A stretch of 36,450 nt of DNA from Gloeomargarita sp. SKYB120 (GTDB taxonomy: Bacteria; Cyanobacteriota; Cyanobacteriia; Gloeomargaritales; Gloeomargaritaceae): contig JANXAM010000025.1 of the NCBI GenBank assembly GCA_025062155.1, forward strand, positions 1 to 36,450, given 5' to 3'. Numbering within the stretch: the stretch's first letter is position 1; every line of letters begins with the position of its first letter. Shown piece by piece: positions 1 through 7,256 of this stretch. The translations under genes were made by a program, and so were the position numbers. The notes beneath the pieces were generated by a model, which was not told where the DNA came from, ran no database searches, and saw only the letters and a program-made list of their open reading frames with translations.

Positions 1-1005
1 GCCTCCAGCAGAAGCTGCCAAGTTAGTGGTTAGGGCGATATGACCAATCGCTGCGGGATCAGCAGCCATCGTGGAACCGGGATTAAACCCGAACCAGCCT
101 AACCAGAGAATCAAACACCCCAGCGTGGCAAAGCCCAAATTGTGCCCTGGAATCGCGTTAATCCCCGATTCACTGTACTTGCCAATCCGTGGTCCAAGTA
201 ACGCCGCTCCCATCAAGGCTGCCCAGCCGCCCACCGAATGCACCACCGTGGAGCCAGCAAAGTCCCAGAAGCCCAGGTCAGCCAGGAACCCACCACCCCA
301 GACCCAGTGACCGCCAATCGAGTAGATAAAGCCCACCAGAATGAAACTGAAAAACAGGAAGTCAATGAACTTAATCCGCTCGGCGACCGCCCCGGAAACA
401 ATCGTAGCCGCTGTCCCCGCAAACGCCACTTGGAATAGGAACTTCGCAGCTAGAGGCACGCCTGTCCAGTTGAGGGAACTAAAGACACCCTTGTAGTCAT
501 CTCCCGTTGCCGGACTGTTGTCGGGACCGGCCAGGAAAAAGCCGTTCAAGCCCAAGAACTCATTGCCGTCGCCGAACATGAAAGCAAACCCAAAAATCCA
601 AAACGCCAGGGTGCTAATTGCAAACACAATCAGGTTTTTTGCCAGGATATTCACCGCATTTTTCTGGCGGCAGAATCCCGATTCCACCATCGCGAACCCG
701 GCGTTCATAAAAATGACCAAAAAGGCGCACAGCAGTACCCAAACGGTATCTACCGCCACCTTGACATTACTGGCTTGTTCTGTCACCTCCTTCAGATTTT
801 TCTCAAGGCCACTGAGGTCAACCGCCGGCGGGGCTGGGGTTTGTGCGGCCACCATTGTGCCCCAGGCGACGACCCCCAGGATCAACAGGGGTAAATACAG
901 ATAACCTAGCAGGGTCAACCAACCCCGGGGAATGGAAAACTGCGTAAACCGTAACTTACGCGGACTGAGACGAAAGCGACGAGGCTTCCAACGAACAACT
1001 GGCAT
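1..1005 (-). CDS. amt: Ammonium transporter Amt, 3' part missing
   Basis: This is an Amt/Rh-family ammonium channel of the cytoplasmic membrane. The reading frame runs off the left edge, so about 335 N-terminal residues are present and the last third, including the second pore histidine, is missing. The protein starts with a basic stretch and a hydrophobic leader up to about residue 54, then a short extracytoplasmic helix, then membrane segments with family motifs: [17 protein letters not shown] and [13 protein letters not shown], the latter carrying the first pore histidine. The ATG at 1005 is preceded by AGGAG at a good distance. The leader of about 190 bases holds an NtcA-like site and a hairpin (CCAGGC paired with GCCTGG). 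Nitrogen control by NtcA is usual for amt genes; here it is inferred. Confidence 0.95.
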   Translation of the reverse strand, partial: MPVVRWKPRRFRLSPRKLRFTQFSIPRGWLTLLGYLYLPLLILGVVAWGTMVAAQTPAPPAVDLSGLEKNLKEVTEQASNVKVAVDTVWVLLCAFLVIFMNAGFAMVESGFCRQKNAVNILAKNLIVFAISTLAFWIFGFAFMFGDGNEFLGLNGFFLAGPDNSPATGDDYKGVFSSLNWTGVPLAAKFLFQVAFAGTAATIVSGAVAERIKFIDFLFFSFILVGFIYSIGGHWVWGGGFLADLGFWDFAGSTVVHSVGGWAALMGAALLGPRIGKYSESGINAIPGHNLGFATLGCLILWLGWFGFNPGSTMAADPAAIGHIALTTNLAASAGG

Positions 1006-1170
1006 GGGTCAAACTCCTAATGAAAAACTACATCCGGTCCTAGCCATCAGACCCCAACCTCCAGGCACCGGAACCAGTGATCCCCGCGCCTGGTCTCCTC
1101 TGACTGCGGAACACCGGTTTGCGTCGTCACGTCTTCCCTTTATTAGGGAACAGATGGTGACTCAGCATTT

Positions 1171-1184
1171 GTATCGTAGATAAC
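1171..1184 (-). promoter_or_regulatory. NtcA-like site upstream of amt
   Basis: On the minus strand the sequence reads GTTATCTACGATAC, five of six matches to the NtcA consensus GTA-N8-TAC. It lies about 165 bases upstream of the amt start codon. A TAATAA stretch follows 25 bases downstream, slightly further than the usual 22-23 bases to the -10 box. The call rests on motif and gene identity only. Confidence 0.35.
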
Positions 1185-1198
1185 AGTTTTCCGGAGCC

Positions 1199-1657
1199 TT
1201 AATCGCGTTGCTTGAGGGCGCGTTCAATTTCCCGCTTCTGCTCTCGCTCTTTGAGTGCCTGGCGCTTGTCGTGGAGTTTTCGCCCGCGGGCCAGACCTAG
1301 CAAAACTTTGGCCCAGTCGCCCTTGAAGTACATCTTCAGCGGCACTAGGGTCAACCCTTTTTGTTCCACTTTGCCCAGGAGCTTTCGCAGTTCCGCCCGG
1401 TGCAGGAGCAACTTGCGGGTGCGGCGGGGGTCGTGGTTGAAGTAGGTGCTAGCGGTTTCGTAGGGCGAAATGTGCACGTTCATCAAGTACAACTCCCCGT
1501 CTTTGAAGCGGGCAAAGCCATCGCGCAAATTCACTTTCCCAGCCCGCACCGATTTCACTTCTGTGCCTTTGAGTTCGATGCCACACTCGTAGGTTTCCAG
1601 AATGTCGTACAAATGACGGGCTTCCCGGTTTTCACTGACCACTTTCACGGTCGTCAT
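1199..1657 (-). CDS. smpB: SsrA-binding protein SmpB
   Basis: SmpB binds tmRNA and delivers it to stalled ribosomes for trans-translation. The 152-residue length is normal for the family. The N-terminal half carries the conserved block around [18 protein letters not shown] followed by KVNLRDGF, which form the OB-fold. The basic C-terminal tail ([12 protein letters not shown]) is the part that enters the mRNA channel. The start is the ATG at 1657. The gene follows cpcS on the same strand after a 123-base gap that contains one copy of a dispersed repeat. The tmRNA gene itself is not in this window. Confidence 0.97.
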   Translation of the reverse strand: MTTVKVVSENREARHLYDILETYECGIELKGTEVKSVRAGKVNLRDGFARFKDGELYLMNVHISPYETASTYFNHDPRRTRKLLLHRAELRKLLGKVEQKGLTLVPLKMYFKGDWAKVLLGLARGRKLHDKRQALKEREQKREIERALKQRD

Positions 1658-1692
1658 CGGCTGAGTGCGGAATCCTTACTATAGCACGTCTA

Positions 1693-1776
1693 TGGCTGAG
1701 CTTCCTTGTTTTCAGGGAGATGGCAGGAAAACCAAAGATAGGGCTGCGCCCTGCGGCCCCAAGGCATGACAGAAAT
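1693..1776 (+). repeat. Dispersed hairpin repeat, copy A
   Basis: This lies between cpcS and smpB and resembles two other segments of the window (12460-12560 and 20523-20624). Shared parts are GGCTGAGC at the left end, TTTTCAGGGAGATGG, and a GC-rich centre GGGCTGCGCCCTGCGGCCCC able to fold on itself, followed by AAGGCATGA. The right end is less well conserved than in the other copies. It is not part of either flanking gene. Confidence 0.55.
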
Positions 1777-1780
1777 TCAA

Positions 1781-2350
1781 TTACCAGCCCAGGATAGTGG
1801 GTAGAGCCGTGGCTGAACGTGCTGCAGGCGTCCATCCCACCCGCGTTTCCACGGCAAACGTGGCCATGGTCGTCCCGCCAAAGCCGTATCCTAAGGTACT
1901 CGCGCGCAGGCGGATATGTTCTCCTTCAAACCAGAGCCGTTCCTGGGAGCGGAGCGTGGCGTATTCGGTGGTCAAGGTCATGGCGCCGGTTTCATCCATC
2001 TGGTACAGGCCGGCTACTGGACTTTTCTCGGCATAGCCAACTTCCCGCAACAGGCGCCCGGAGCGCTCATCCGCAGGAATCAATACCATCACGGTGCTGC
2101 CGTTTTGCTGCTCGCCTTCCCGGTCCCAGCCCATGACACCTTGCCACTCGACACGGGAGGCGCCGCTGGCTTGGGTAGGGGAACACTGGTGCTGGGCGCA
2201 GACGGCTTGGACCGCCGGGTCATCCAAGGGGAGGGTAGTAACCCAAATGCGCGATTGACCTAGCTCCGTTTGCCGGAACGCCAGGTGGTGCGTGACCCGC
2301 TGGGAGTGCCATACACCGTCGCTGCGGGCAAAAAAGTCCCGTGCGTTCAT
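1781..2350 (-). CDS. cpcS: Phycobiliprotein lyase, CpcS/CpeS type
   Basis: CpcS-type lyases attach phycocyanobilin to the Cys-84 position of phycobiliprotein subunits. The 189-residue protein matches the family: N-terminal MNARDFFARSDGVWHSQRVTHH, then GYAEKSPVAGLY in the middle and EERLWF-like SQERLWFEGEHIRLR followed by a Gly/Met-rich FGGTTMATF strand and the final VETRVGW. These make a lipocalin-like barrel. The start is the ATG at 2350. It follows psaI by 23 bases on the same strand and is probably co-transcribed with it, pairing an antenna-assembly gene with a photosystem I gene. Confidence 0.93.
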   Translation of the reverse strand: MNARDFFARSDGVWHSQRVTHHLAFRQTELGQSRIWVTTLPLDDPAVQAVCAQHQCSPTQASGASRVEWQGVMGWDREGEQQNGSTVMVLIPADERSGRLLREVGYAEKSPVAGLYQMDETGAMTLTTEYATLRSQERLWFEGEHIRLRASTLGYGFGGTTMATFAVETRVGWTPAARSATALPTILGW

Positions 2351-2373
2351 CCCTACCCCGTATCGCTGCTAGG

Positions 2374-2484
2374 CTACGTGATGTCGTCTTTTTCAATGTA
2401 CACAAACAGAAAGGCCATCGCGACGGCGGGCAAGATGATCCCGACAAGGGGCACCAGAATCGGCGGTAAAAACGAAGCTGCCAT
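2374..2484 (-). CDS. psaI: Photosystem I subunit VIII PsaI
   Basis: A 36-residue, one-helix membrane peptide. It begins [15 protein letters not shown] and continues with [20 protein letters not shown], which matches the PsaI pattern of a short N-terminus, the FVPLVG-like entry, PA(I/V)AMA in the helix and a charged end. PsaI helps anchor PsaL and so trimer formation of photosystem I. The gene is too short for most ORF cutoffs. It is not next to psaL here as in many cyanobacteria, but stands before cpcS. An HLR1-like motif lies about 70 bases upstream. Confidence 0.88.
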   Translation of the reverse strand: MAASFLPPILVPLVGIILPAVAMAFLFVYIEKDDIT

Positions 2485-2546
2485 ATTCACTCCACAACGC
2501 AGACACTTGCCACTGTAGGGCATCTCTTCCGCCCAGGCGACCGCTG

Positions 2547-2561
2547 TGTAATGTTTTGTGA
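2547..2561 (-). promoter_or_regulatory. HLR1-like (RpaB) motif upstream of psaI
   Basis: On the minus strand the segment reads TCACA, five bases, TTACA, two TTACA-like half sites with the spacing of the RpaB HLR1 box; one half has one mismatch. Photosystem I genes are established RpaB targets, which makes the position sensible, but the match is imperfect. Confidence 0.3.
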
Positions 2562-2570
2562 TGTTTGGGA

Positions 2571-2589
2571 ATTAACGCAACCTTTACCC
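2571..2589 (+). promoter_or_regulatory. Possible Pho box upstream of phoU
   Basis: ATTAACGC, three bases, then CTTTACCC form two 8-base direct repeats with an 11-base period, the layout of cyanobacterial SphR/PhoB Pho boxes (PyTTAAPyPy-like repeats). It is 48 bases before the chosen phoU start. Both copies deviate from consensus, so the call is tentative. Confidence 0.35.
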
Positions 2590-2636
2590 GCAGCGCCTAC
2601 GCTAGAAGAATGACCCGCTCACAGGAGAAGGGGCCT

Positions 2637-3320
2637 ATGACCAGCGGGCCGTCCTCGCCGGAGCATCTCCCGTTTCGTCGGCAGGTGCGCCATCTCGAGC
2701 AGAACGTTCTGCGCATGGGGGCGTTGGTGGAGCATTCGTTTCGGTTGTGTCACCAGGCGTTGATGGGTCGGAATCTCGCTGCGGCGGAGGAAATTCCCCT
2801 GCTGGACCAGCAAATTGACCGGTTTTATCGCCAGATTGAAGTGGACTGCTTGCGGATGATGGCGACAGCTCCCCCCCTAGCCCAGGATATGCGGATGCTG
2901 GGGGCGTTTATGCAGTTGGTGCGGGACTTAGAACGGATTGGCGACTACGCCGAGGACTTGGGCGAGATTGCCATCCGGCTGTTTCCCTACCCGGTGCATG
3001 GGTGTATGGCGGACATTCAACAGATGTCGCACCAGGCGCAACGGATGCTGGCGACCAGTCTGGTGGCGCTGGCGGACTTGGATGCCACCGTAGGCCAACA
3101 GGTGAAGGAAATGGACGAAGTCGTGGACCAGCTCTACACCAAGGTGTACCAGCAACTCGCGGAAACGTCCCTCGCGGAATTGGCCAATCAGTCCCCGCCC
3201 CCGGCGCGTCTGGAACCCTACCTGCTCCTAGCGCTGGTGATTCGTCACCTGGAACGGATGGCGGACCACGCCACCAATATCGGTCAACGGGTGGCCTTCA
3301 TCATCACAGGGCAACGTTAA
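2637..3320 (+). CDS. phoU: Phosphate-signalling protein PhoU
   Basis: PhoU is a negative modulator of phosphate uptake and of the two-component phosphate response. The protein has two three-helix PhoU repeats, each with its metal-binding signature: RDLERIGDYAEDLGE in the first and RHLERMADHATNIGQR in the second. With the ATG at 2637 it is 227 residues, a normal length; this start is preceded by AGGAGAAGG at about 6 bases, which is why I prefer it over in-frame starts at 2565 and 2610. It stands alone, without pst or histidine-kinase genes nearby, and diverges from psaI-cpcS. A possible Pho box lies upstream. Confidence 0.95.
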   Translation: MTSGPSSPEHLPFRRQVRHLEQNVLRMGALVEHSFRLCHQALMGRNLAAAEEIPLLDQQIDRFYRQIEVDCLRMMATAPPLAQDMRMLGAFMQLVRDLERIGDYAEDLGEIAIRLFPYPVHGCMADIQQMSHQAQRMLATSLVALADLDATVGQQVKEMDEVVDQLYTKVYQQLAETSLAELANQSPPPARLEPYLLLALVIRHLERMADHATNIGQRVAFIITGQR

Positions 3321-3329
3321 AACACAGCC

Positions 3330-3358
3330 AGCGCTCATTCCGGAAAGCTGGGAGCGCT
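3330..3358. terminator. Hairpin between convergent phoU and DCC genes
   Basis: AGCGCTC and GAGCGCT form a 7-base stem with a 15-base loop just after the phoU stop, reaching the stop codon of the opposite gene. There is no clear T-run, so it is a weak candidate for a shared terminator. Confidence 0.3.
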
Positions 3359-3776
3359 AGGGTCGTTCACAGCGACCGTTGCTGCAGCGTTGCCCAATCA
3401 GGGTGTCTAGGTCTGGTCGGCCAGTCAGGGCCAGGCGGTGTTTAGCCCACCAGGCATAAAGCCGGTCCACCAGCGGTTTGACTAGGGGCCAGCCTGTCCA
3501 GCGATAGACCCACCCCAGCCCCAGCACTTCGTAAACCTGGCGAAATACCGCCATATCCCGCAGCACCGTACCATCAGGCAAAATGGCATGAATCCGGCTC
3601 ATCGCCGTGGCAAAGTCAATACCACCGTGGGCTTGGGGGTCGTAATCAGGGGCGGCAATGTCCACAAACGCGACCAGCCCCCGGCCTCTATCTCGGCGTC
3701 GTAAAAACTCCACTTCCCGCAAACACAGGGGACAGTCGCCGTCGTAAAGCAACTTGATTTTCCAAGGGGGCGCCAT
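3357..3776 (-). CDS. DCC-family (DUF393) thiol-disulfide oxidoreductase
   Basis: A 139-residue protein of the DCC family. The defining motif YDGDCPLC sits near residue 11-18, giving a CxxC pair in a thioredoxin-like fold. A second cysteine pair, CSNGRC, ends the protein. The central part (FATAMSRIHAILPDGTVL) and the downstream WVYRW are also typical. The specific partner is unknown for most members. The start is the ATG at 3776. It converges with phoU. Confidence 0.88.
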   Translation of the reverse strand: MAPPWKIKLLYDGDCPLCLREVEFLRRRDRGRGLVAFVDIAAPDYDPQAHGGIDFATAMSRIHAILPDGTVLRDMAVFRQVYEVLGLGWVYRWTGWPLVKPLVDRLYAWWAKHRLALTGRPDLDTLIGQRCSNGRCERP

Positions 3777-3864
3777 ACCTGCGTCAGCGTAACACCACTG
3801 TGATCCTAGCGTTTCATCAGAGACTACCGCTGGTTTATGGTAGATAGATATATATGACTGATAT

Positions 3865-4266
3865 ATGGGGCTGTGGGTGACTCATTGGCAGGCGGTAGTG
3901 GCAATTGGGTTAGGCGCGGTAATGGGAGCTTTGAGTCGTTGCGGGGTGGACTGGCTAGCGGACCAGTTGGGGTGGAGTCTGGCGGTCGGGACGTTTCTGG
4001 TGAATGGGACGGGTTGCGGGGCAATGGGTTGGGCGGCAAAACTGTGCGAACAACCCCACTGGGCGGTGTATCCCGAACGGCGACTGTTGCTGATAACGGG
4101 CTTTCTCGGGTCTTACACAACGTTTGCCAGCTATGAACTAGACAGCGCCCGGTTGTGGGCCGCTCACCGCTGGGGAGCTGACTTTTTCTACTGGGCCGGT
4201 AGTAGCCTGCTCGGTTGGGCGTTTTTGGAACTGGGACTATGGCTGGGCACCCGTTTCACCCGTTAA
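3865..4266 (+). CDS. crcB: Fluoride channel CrcB/Fluc, first subunit
   Basis: A 133-residue protein with four predicted membrane helices, of the CrcB/Fluc family that exports fluoride. Motifs are GALSRCGVDWL in helix 1, the conserved asparagine in FLVNGTGCGAMGW, and GFLGSYTTFASYELD holding the Phe-box and threonines of the pore. Its 3' end overlaps the start of a second crcB gene by 28 bases, so the two products very likely form a heterodimeric channel. I saw no fluoride riboswitch in the short leader. There is no clear ribosome-binding site. Confidence 0.92.
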   Translation: MGLWVTHWQAVVAIGLGAVMGALSRCGVDWLADQLGWSLAVGTFLVNGTGCGAMGWAAKLCEQPHWAVYPERRLLLITGFLGSYTTFASYELDSARLWAAHRWGADFFYWAGSSLLGWAFLELGLWLGTRFTR

Positions 4267-4649
4267 CCAGTCCGGTGTGGCTGCCCCTGTGGATTGCGCT
4301 CGGTGCCATCCCTGGCGCCCTCAGTTGCCACTACCTGCTGACCTGGTGCAGCCGACGCTGGGGGGACACGTTTCCCTGGGGAACAGTCGTTGTCAATCTG
4401 TCTGGTTCGGTGTTGCTGGGCTCCTGCGCTGCCGCCTTGAGGTCGGAGCCGCCCTGGGTCGCCGCGTTAGTGGCAATGGGGTTTATTTCGTCCTACACCA
4501 CGTTCTCCACCTATGTGCTGGAGATGTCCCTGCTTTATCGCAGGAAGCACTACGGTCGCCTGCTGGTCTATGGGCTGGGCAGTTCTCTCGCAGGCTTTTT
4601 AGGGGTGGAACTGGGGCTGGCCTTGAGCGGCGGTTTCTCCCACCGCTAG
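4239..4649 (+). CDS. crcB: Fluoride channel CrcB/Fluc, second subunit
   Basis: The second half of the fluoride channel pair, 136 residues from the ATG at 4239, which lies inside the end of the first gene (translational coupling). It shows NLSGSVLLG with the pore asparagine and GFISSYTTFSTYVLE, the Phe-box region. Four hydrophobic helices are visible. Paired crcB genes coding antiparallel partners are common in bacteria. The last 51 bases overlap the 3' end of murI on the opposite strand. Confidence 0.92.
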   Translation: MAGHPFHPLTSPVWLPLWIALGAIPGALSCHYLLTWCSRRWGDTFPWGTVVVNLSGSVLLGSCAAALRSEPPWVAALVAMGFISSYTTFSTYVLEMSLLYRRKHYGRLLVYGLGSSLAGFLGVELGLALSGGFSHR

Positions 4650-5435
4650 GCAGACTGGCAGCGTGACCCTTTCCACATCGGGGATGGTTCCTAACCAGCG
4701 CTGGGCTAAGTGCTGAAAATGAACGGGATCGCCGCTGACGCCAAAGCGCACGCCACCGGTTGGCCCGTGATGCCGCAGCCCCAAAGCGTCCAATTCCCGA
4801 GCTGCGGCCCGCACCAGGGCAACTGCCGGGTCAATGCGCTGCACGTGCGGCGGGAGTAGTTCGGCCATCAGGTCGTCGAGCAGGGGGTAGTGGGTGCAGC
4901 CATAGACCACCGTATCCACTTGCACGCTCAACAAGGGGGCTAGGTATCGCTGGAGCACCTGGCGCATCTCTGGCGTATGACTGTAGCCCTGCTCAATCAA
5001 GGGCACTAGCGCTGGACAAGGCACTTGCCACACGCCCGCCTGGGGACAGGCTTCCCGAATCGCTCGTGGGTAGGCGCCGCTGGCTACCGTTGCTGGCGTT
5101 GCCAATACCCCAATCCGCCGTCCCCTGGCTACTGCCGCCCGCGCCCCCGGTAGGATCAAACCCAAAATCGGCCAGGGAAACTCCCGCTGCAATTGCTCCA
5201 GCACCAAGGCAGAACTGGTATTGCAAGCCACCAGCACCATCTTCACCCCCTGCCGCCCCAGCCAAGTGAGAATCTCTCGGCCAAAAGTGAGCAATTCCGC
5301 CGCTGAACGGGTGCCGTAGGGCACCCGCGCCGTATCCCCGAAATACACTACCGGCTCCTGGGGTAACTGCTGTTGCAATGCGCGCAGGACGGTCAACCCC
5401 CCCAGCCCACTGTCGTAGATGCCGATGGCGGTCAT
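4599..5435 (-). CDS. murI: Glutamate racemase MurI
   Basis: MurI converts L- to D-glutamate for the second residue of the peptidoglycan stem peptide. The 278-residue protein has the two catalytic cysteines in LVACNTSS (Cys71) and YGCTHYPLL (Cys180), and Asp8 in GIYDSGLGGLTVL. FGDTARVPYGTRS is the usual substrate-binding block. The ATG at 5435 overlaps the stop of amiC by 4 bases (ATGA), so amiC-murI form an operon of cell-wall genes. The 3' end runs 51 bases into crcB on the other strand. Confidence 0.97.
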   Translation of the reverse strand: MTAIGIYDSGLGGLTVLRALQQQLPQEPVVYFGDTARVPYGTRSAAELLTFGREILTWLGRQGVKMVLVACNTSSALVLEQLQREFPWPILGLILPGARAAVARGRRIGVLATPATVASGAYPRAIREACPQAGVWQVPCPALVPLIEQGYSHTPEMRQVLQRYLAPLLSVQVDTVVYGCTHYPLLDDLMAELLPPHVQRIDPAVALVRAAARELDALGLRHHGPTGGVRFGVSGDPVHFQHLAQRWLGTIPDVERVTLPVCLAVGETAAQGQPQFHP

Positions 5436-7231
5436 CGCAGCACCCGCAGGTAGCGCAGGAGACCTTGGGCGATGCCCTGGGCCATGGCCCGCCGTCCCTC
5501 GGGTGAGGCCAAAAATCGCGCATCAACCGCACCGGTGACAAACCCCACCTCCAGCAGCACCGAGGGCATGGTCGGGGGCGTGTTGCGAATCACATAAAAC
5601 CGCGCCTGGCGTACACCTCGGTCAGCCAATCCGCTGGCCTGGAGCATCGCGCGATGCAGCTCCACCGCCAGGGCATAACTAGCCGGATGAAAGTAGTAGG
5701 TTTCAATGCCGTTCACATCAGGACGACTCAGGCTGATGGCGTTGGCATGAATACTGACAAAGAGGGTGGCATTCACCTGGCGCGCCAAAGCTACCCGCGG
5801 CTCTAACCCCAAATCCACGTCTGCTGTCCGGGTCATCACCACTTGGACGCCCTGCCGCTCCAACAGCCTGGCCACCTGCTGAGAGATATCCAAGACCAAG
5901 TCTTTTTCCCGCAAGCCGCCAATGCCAATCGCTCCTGGATCAGGCCCGCCATGACCAGGGTCGAGTACCACCACCGGTCGCCCAGAGGTGGGACGGGGCA
6001 CAGCAATCCGAGGAGGAGTCGGTCGAGGCATAGCAGGTGTTGCCCGCCGACTCAACCAGCGGGCTAATGCCGACATGGGTGGTGTGTTGGCTTCCCCAGG
6101 TAGGAGTTGCACCGCCAGCACCTGGGGCGCCAGTTCCTGAATCCCAATCAACCGCATCTGCTGGGAAGGCCGCCAAATCAAGGTCACCTGGTGGCCCGGT
6201 CCAGTTTCGATGACCACCTCCAGACCGGGGATACTGCTTAAGGCTTGTTCCGCGCGGGGGGATAACCGTACCGACTCTAGGACCATCCGCAGCGAAGCAT
6301 AGTTCAGCCCCGGCTCCCGCTCCCACCGTTGGCTGTAGCGAAAGGGTCGGTTGGCCCGCAGTAATACCTGGTTATTTGTCCGGTCCCACTCCACGCTGTC
6401 TATTACGGGCATCAAGGAGGGAAGCACCGGACGCAGGCGCTGCACCGAAGAAATCGTCACCGCTTCCGGGCCATAGCGGGGTTTCTGGGGCACCAACACC
6501 AGCCCCTGGCCCCGAGGCATGACCAGCCAATCGGCGCTGTGTTCATCTACCTGGAGCGTTAGGCGGGTCAAGGGCGGCTGGCTTTGCACCTGCTGGGCCT
6601 GGAACCGCAGAACACCAAGAGCGGCCAAGTTCAAGGTCTCGGTGGACAACTGGGGCGCCAAGGCAGCGCCAATATCCACCCAGATTTCTCGCCGGTCGGG
6701 GGAGCGCTGGACGCGCGTAGTAGGCGTTGGGCCTTGCAGCCGTAGGGTCAACCCGCCGTCAGTCACCTGGACACCCTCCAGCACCGTCGTGAGCGCCTCG
6801 TCGCTCGCAGGACGGGCAACCAGACGCGATAAGCTCACCACCCAGCGGTTGCGACCCACCGCCTGCACCTGCACCGCGTCAGCCGTCAGGGCGTACTCGG
6901 GGTAGAATTCCAGGACTAATCGCGCCGTCTGGGGGTCCAACTGGCCGAGGCGCACTTGACGCACAGGAGATTCCCGGCCCGCCAGCGGCACAATGTCACG
7001 ACGCTCAGGCGGACGCCCCAACACCGTTCCCGGCAAATCCACCACAAGACGGGGTGGTTCCGCTAAAACCTGCACCTGGGGTTGCGTGGGTTGGGCCGTG
7101 CTGAATTCCAAACGCTGCGCGACCTGGTCATAGCGCCAGTTCATCAAGGTATTGGCCTGGGCGGGCGCCGCTACCACACAGCAGCCAATTGCTCCTGCTA
7201 GCCACGCTGCTTGCCCTCGAATCATCCTCAC
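5432..7231 (-). CDS. amiC: N-acetylmuramoyl-L-alanine amidase with AMIN domains
   Basis: A 599-residue exported amidase that cuts the bond between MurNAc and L-alanine, acting in septum splitting. A signal peptide ends near residue 26 (APAQA). Residues about 30-140 form an AMIN domain, with a second AMIN-like part around 150-250 and a third beta-rich part to about 380. After a Pro/Arg-rich linker the Amidase_3 domain runs from 418 to the end with zinc ligands His427 (DPGHGG), Glu442 (REKD) and His495 (SIHAN) and catalytic Glu561 (LLEVGF). It is followed by murI with a 4-base overlap. Confidence 0.94.
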   Translation of the reverse strand: MRMIRGQAAWLAGAIGCCVVAAPAQANTLMNWRYDQVAQRLEFSTAQPTQPQVQVLAEPPRLVVDLPGTVLGRPPERRDIVPLAGRESPVRQVRLGQLDPQTARLVLEFYPEYALTADAVQVQAVGRNRWVVSLSRLVARPASDEALTTVLEGVQVTDGGLTLRLQGPTPTTRVQRSPDRREIWVDIGAALAPQLSTETLNLAALGVLRFQAQQVQSQPPLTRLTLQVDEHSADWLVMPRGQGLVLVPQKPRYGPEAVTISSVQRLRPVLPSLMPVIDSVEWDRTNNQVLLRANRPFRYSQRWEREPGLNYASLRMVLESVRLSPRAEQALSSIPGLEVVIETGPGHQVTLIWRPSQQMRLIGIQELAPQVLAVQLLPGEANTPPMSALARWLSRRATPAMPRPTPPRIAVPRPTSGRPVVVLDPGHGGPDPGAIGIGGLREKDLVLDISQQVARLLERQGVQVVMTRTADVDLGLEPRVALARQVNATLFVSIHANAISLSRPDVNGIETYYFHPASYALAVELHRAMLQASGLADRGVRQARFYVIRNTPPTMPSVLLEVGFVTGAVDARFLASPEGRRAMAQGIAQGLLRYLRVLR

Positions 7232-7256
7232 ACCCCCAGGTCGCTTGCCTCAGATT

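Noticed and set aside
3777-3864. Fluoride riboswitch before the crcB pair
   Set aside because: The leader is short and I could not find the conserved pseudoknot elements of the crcB motif.
4760-5541. Long open frames on both strands within murI/amiC
   Set aside because: They are Pro/Ala/Arg-rich shadows without motifs, while murI and amiC have complete active sites.
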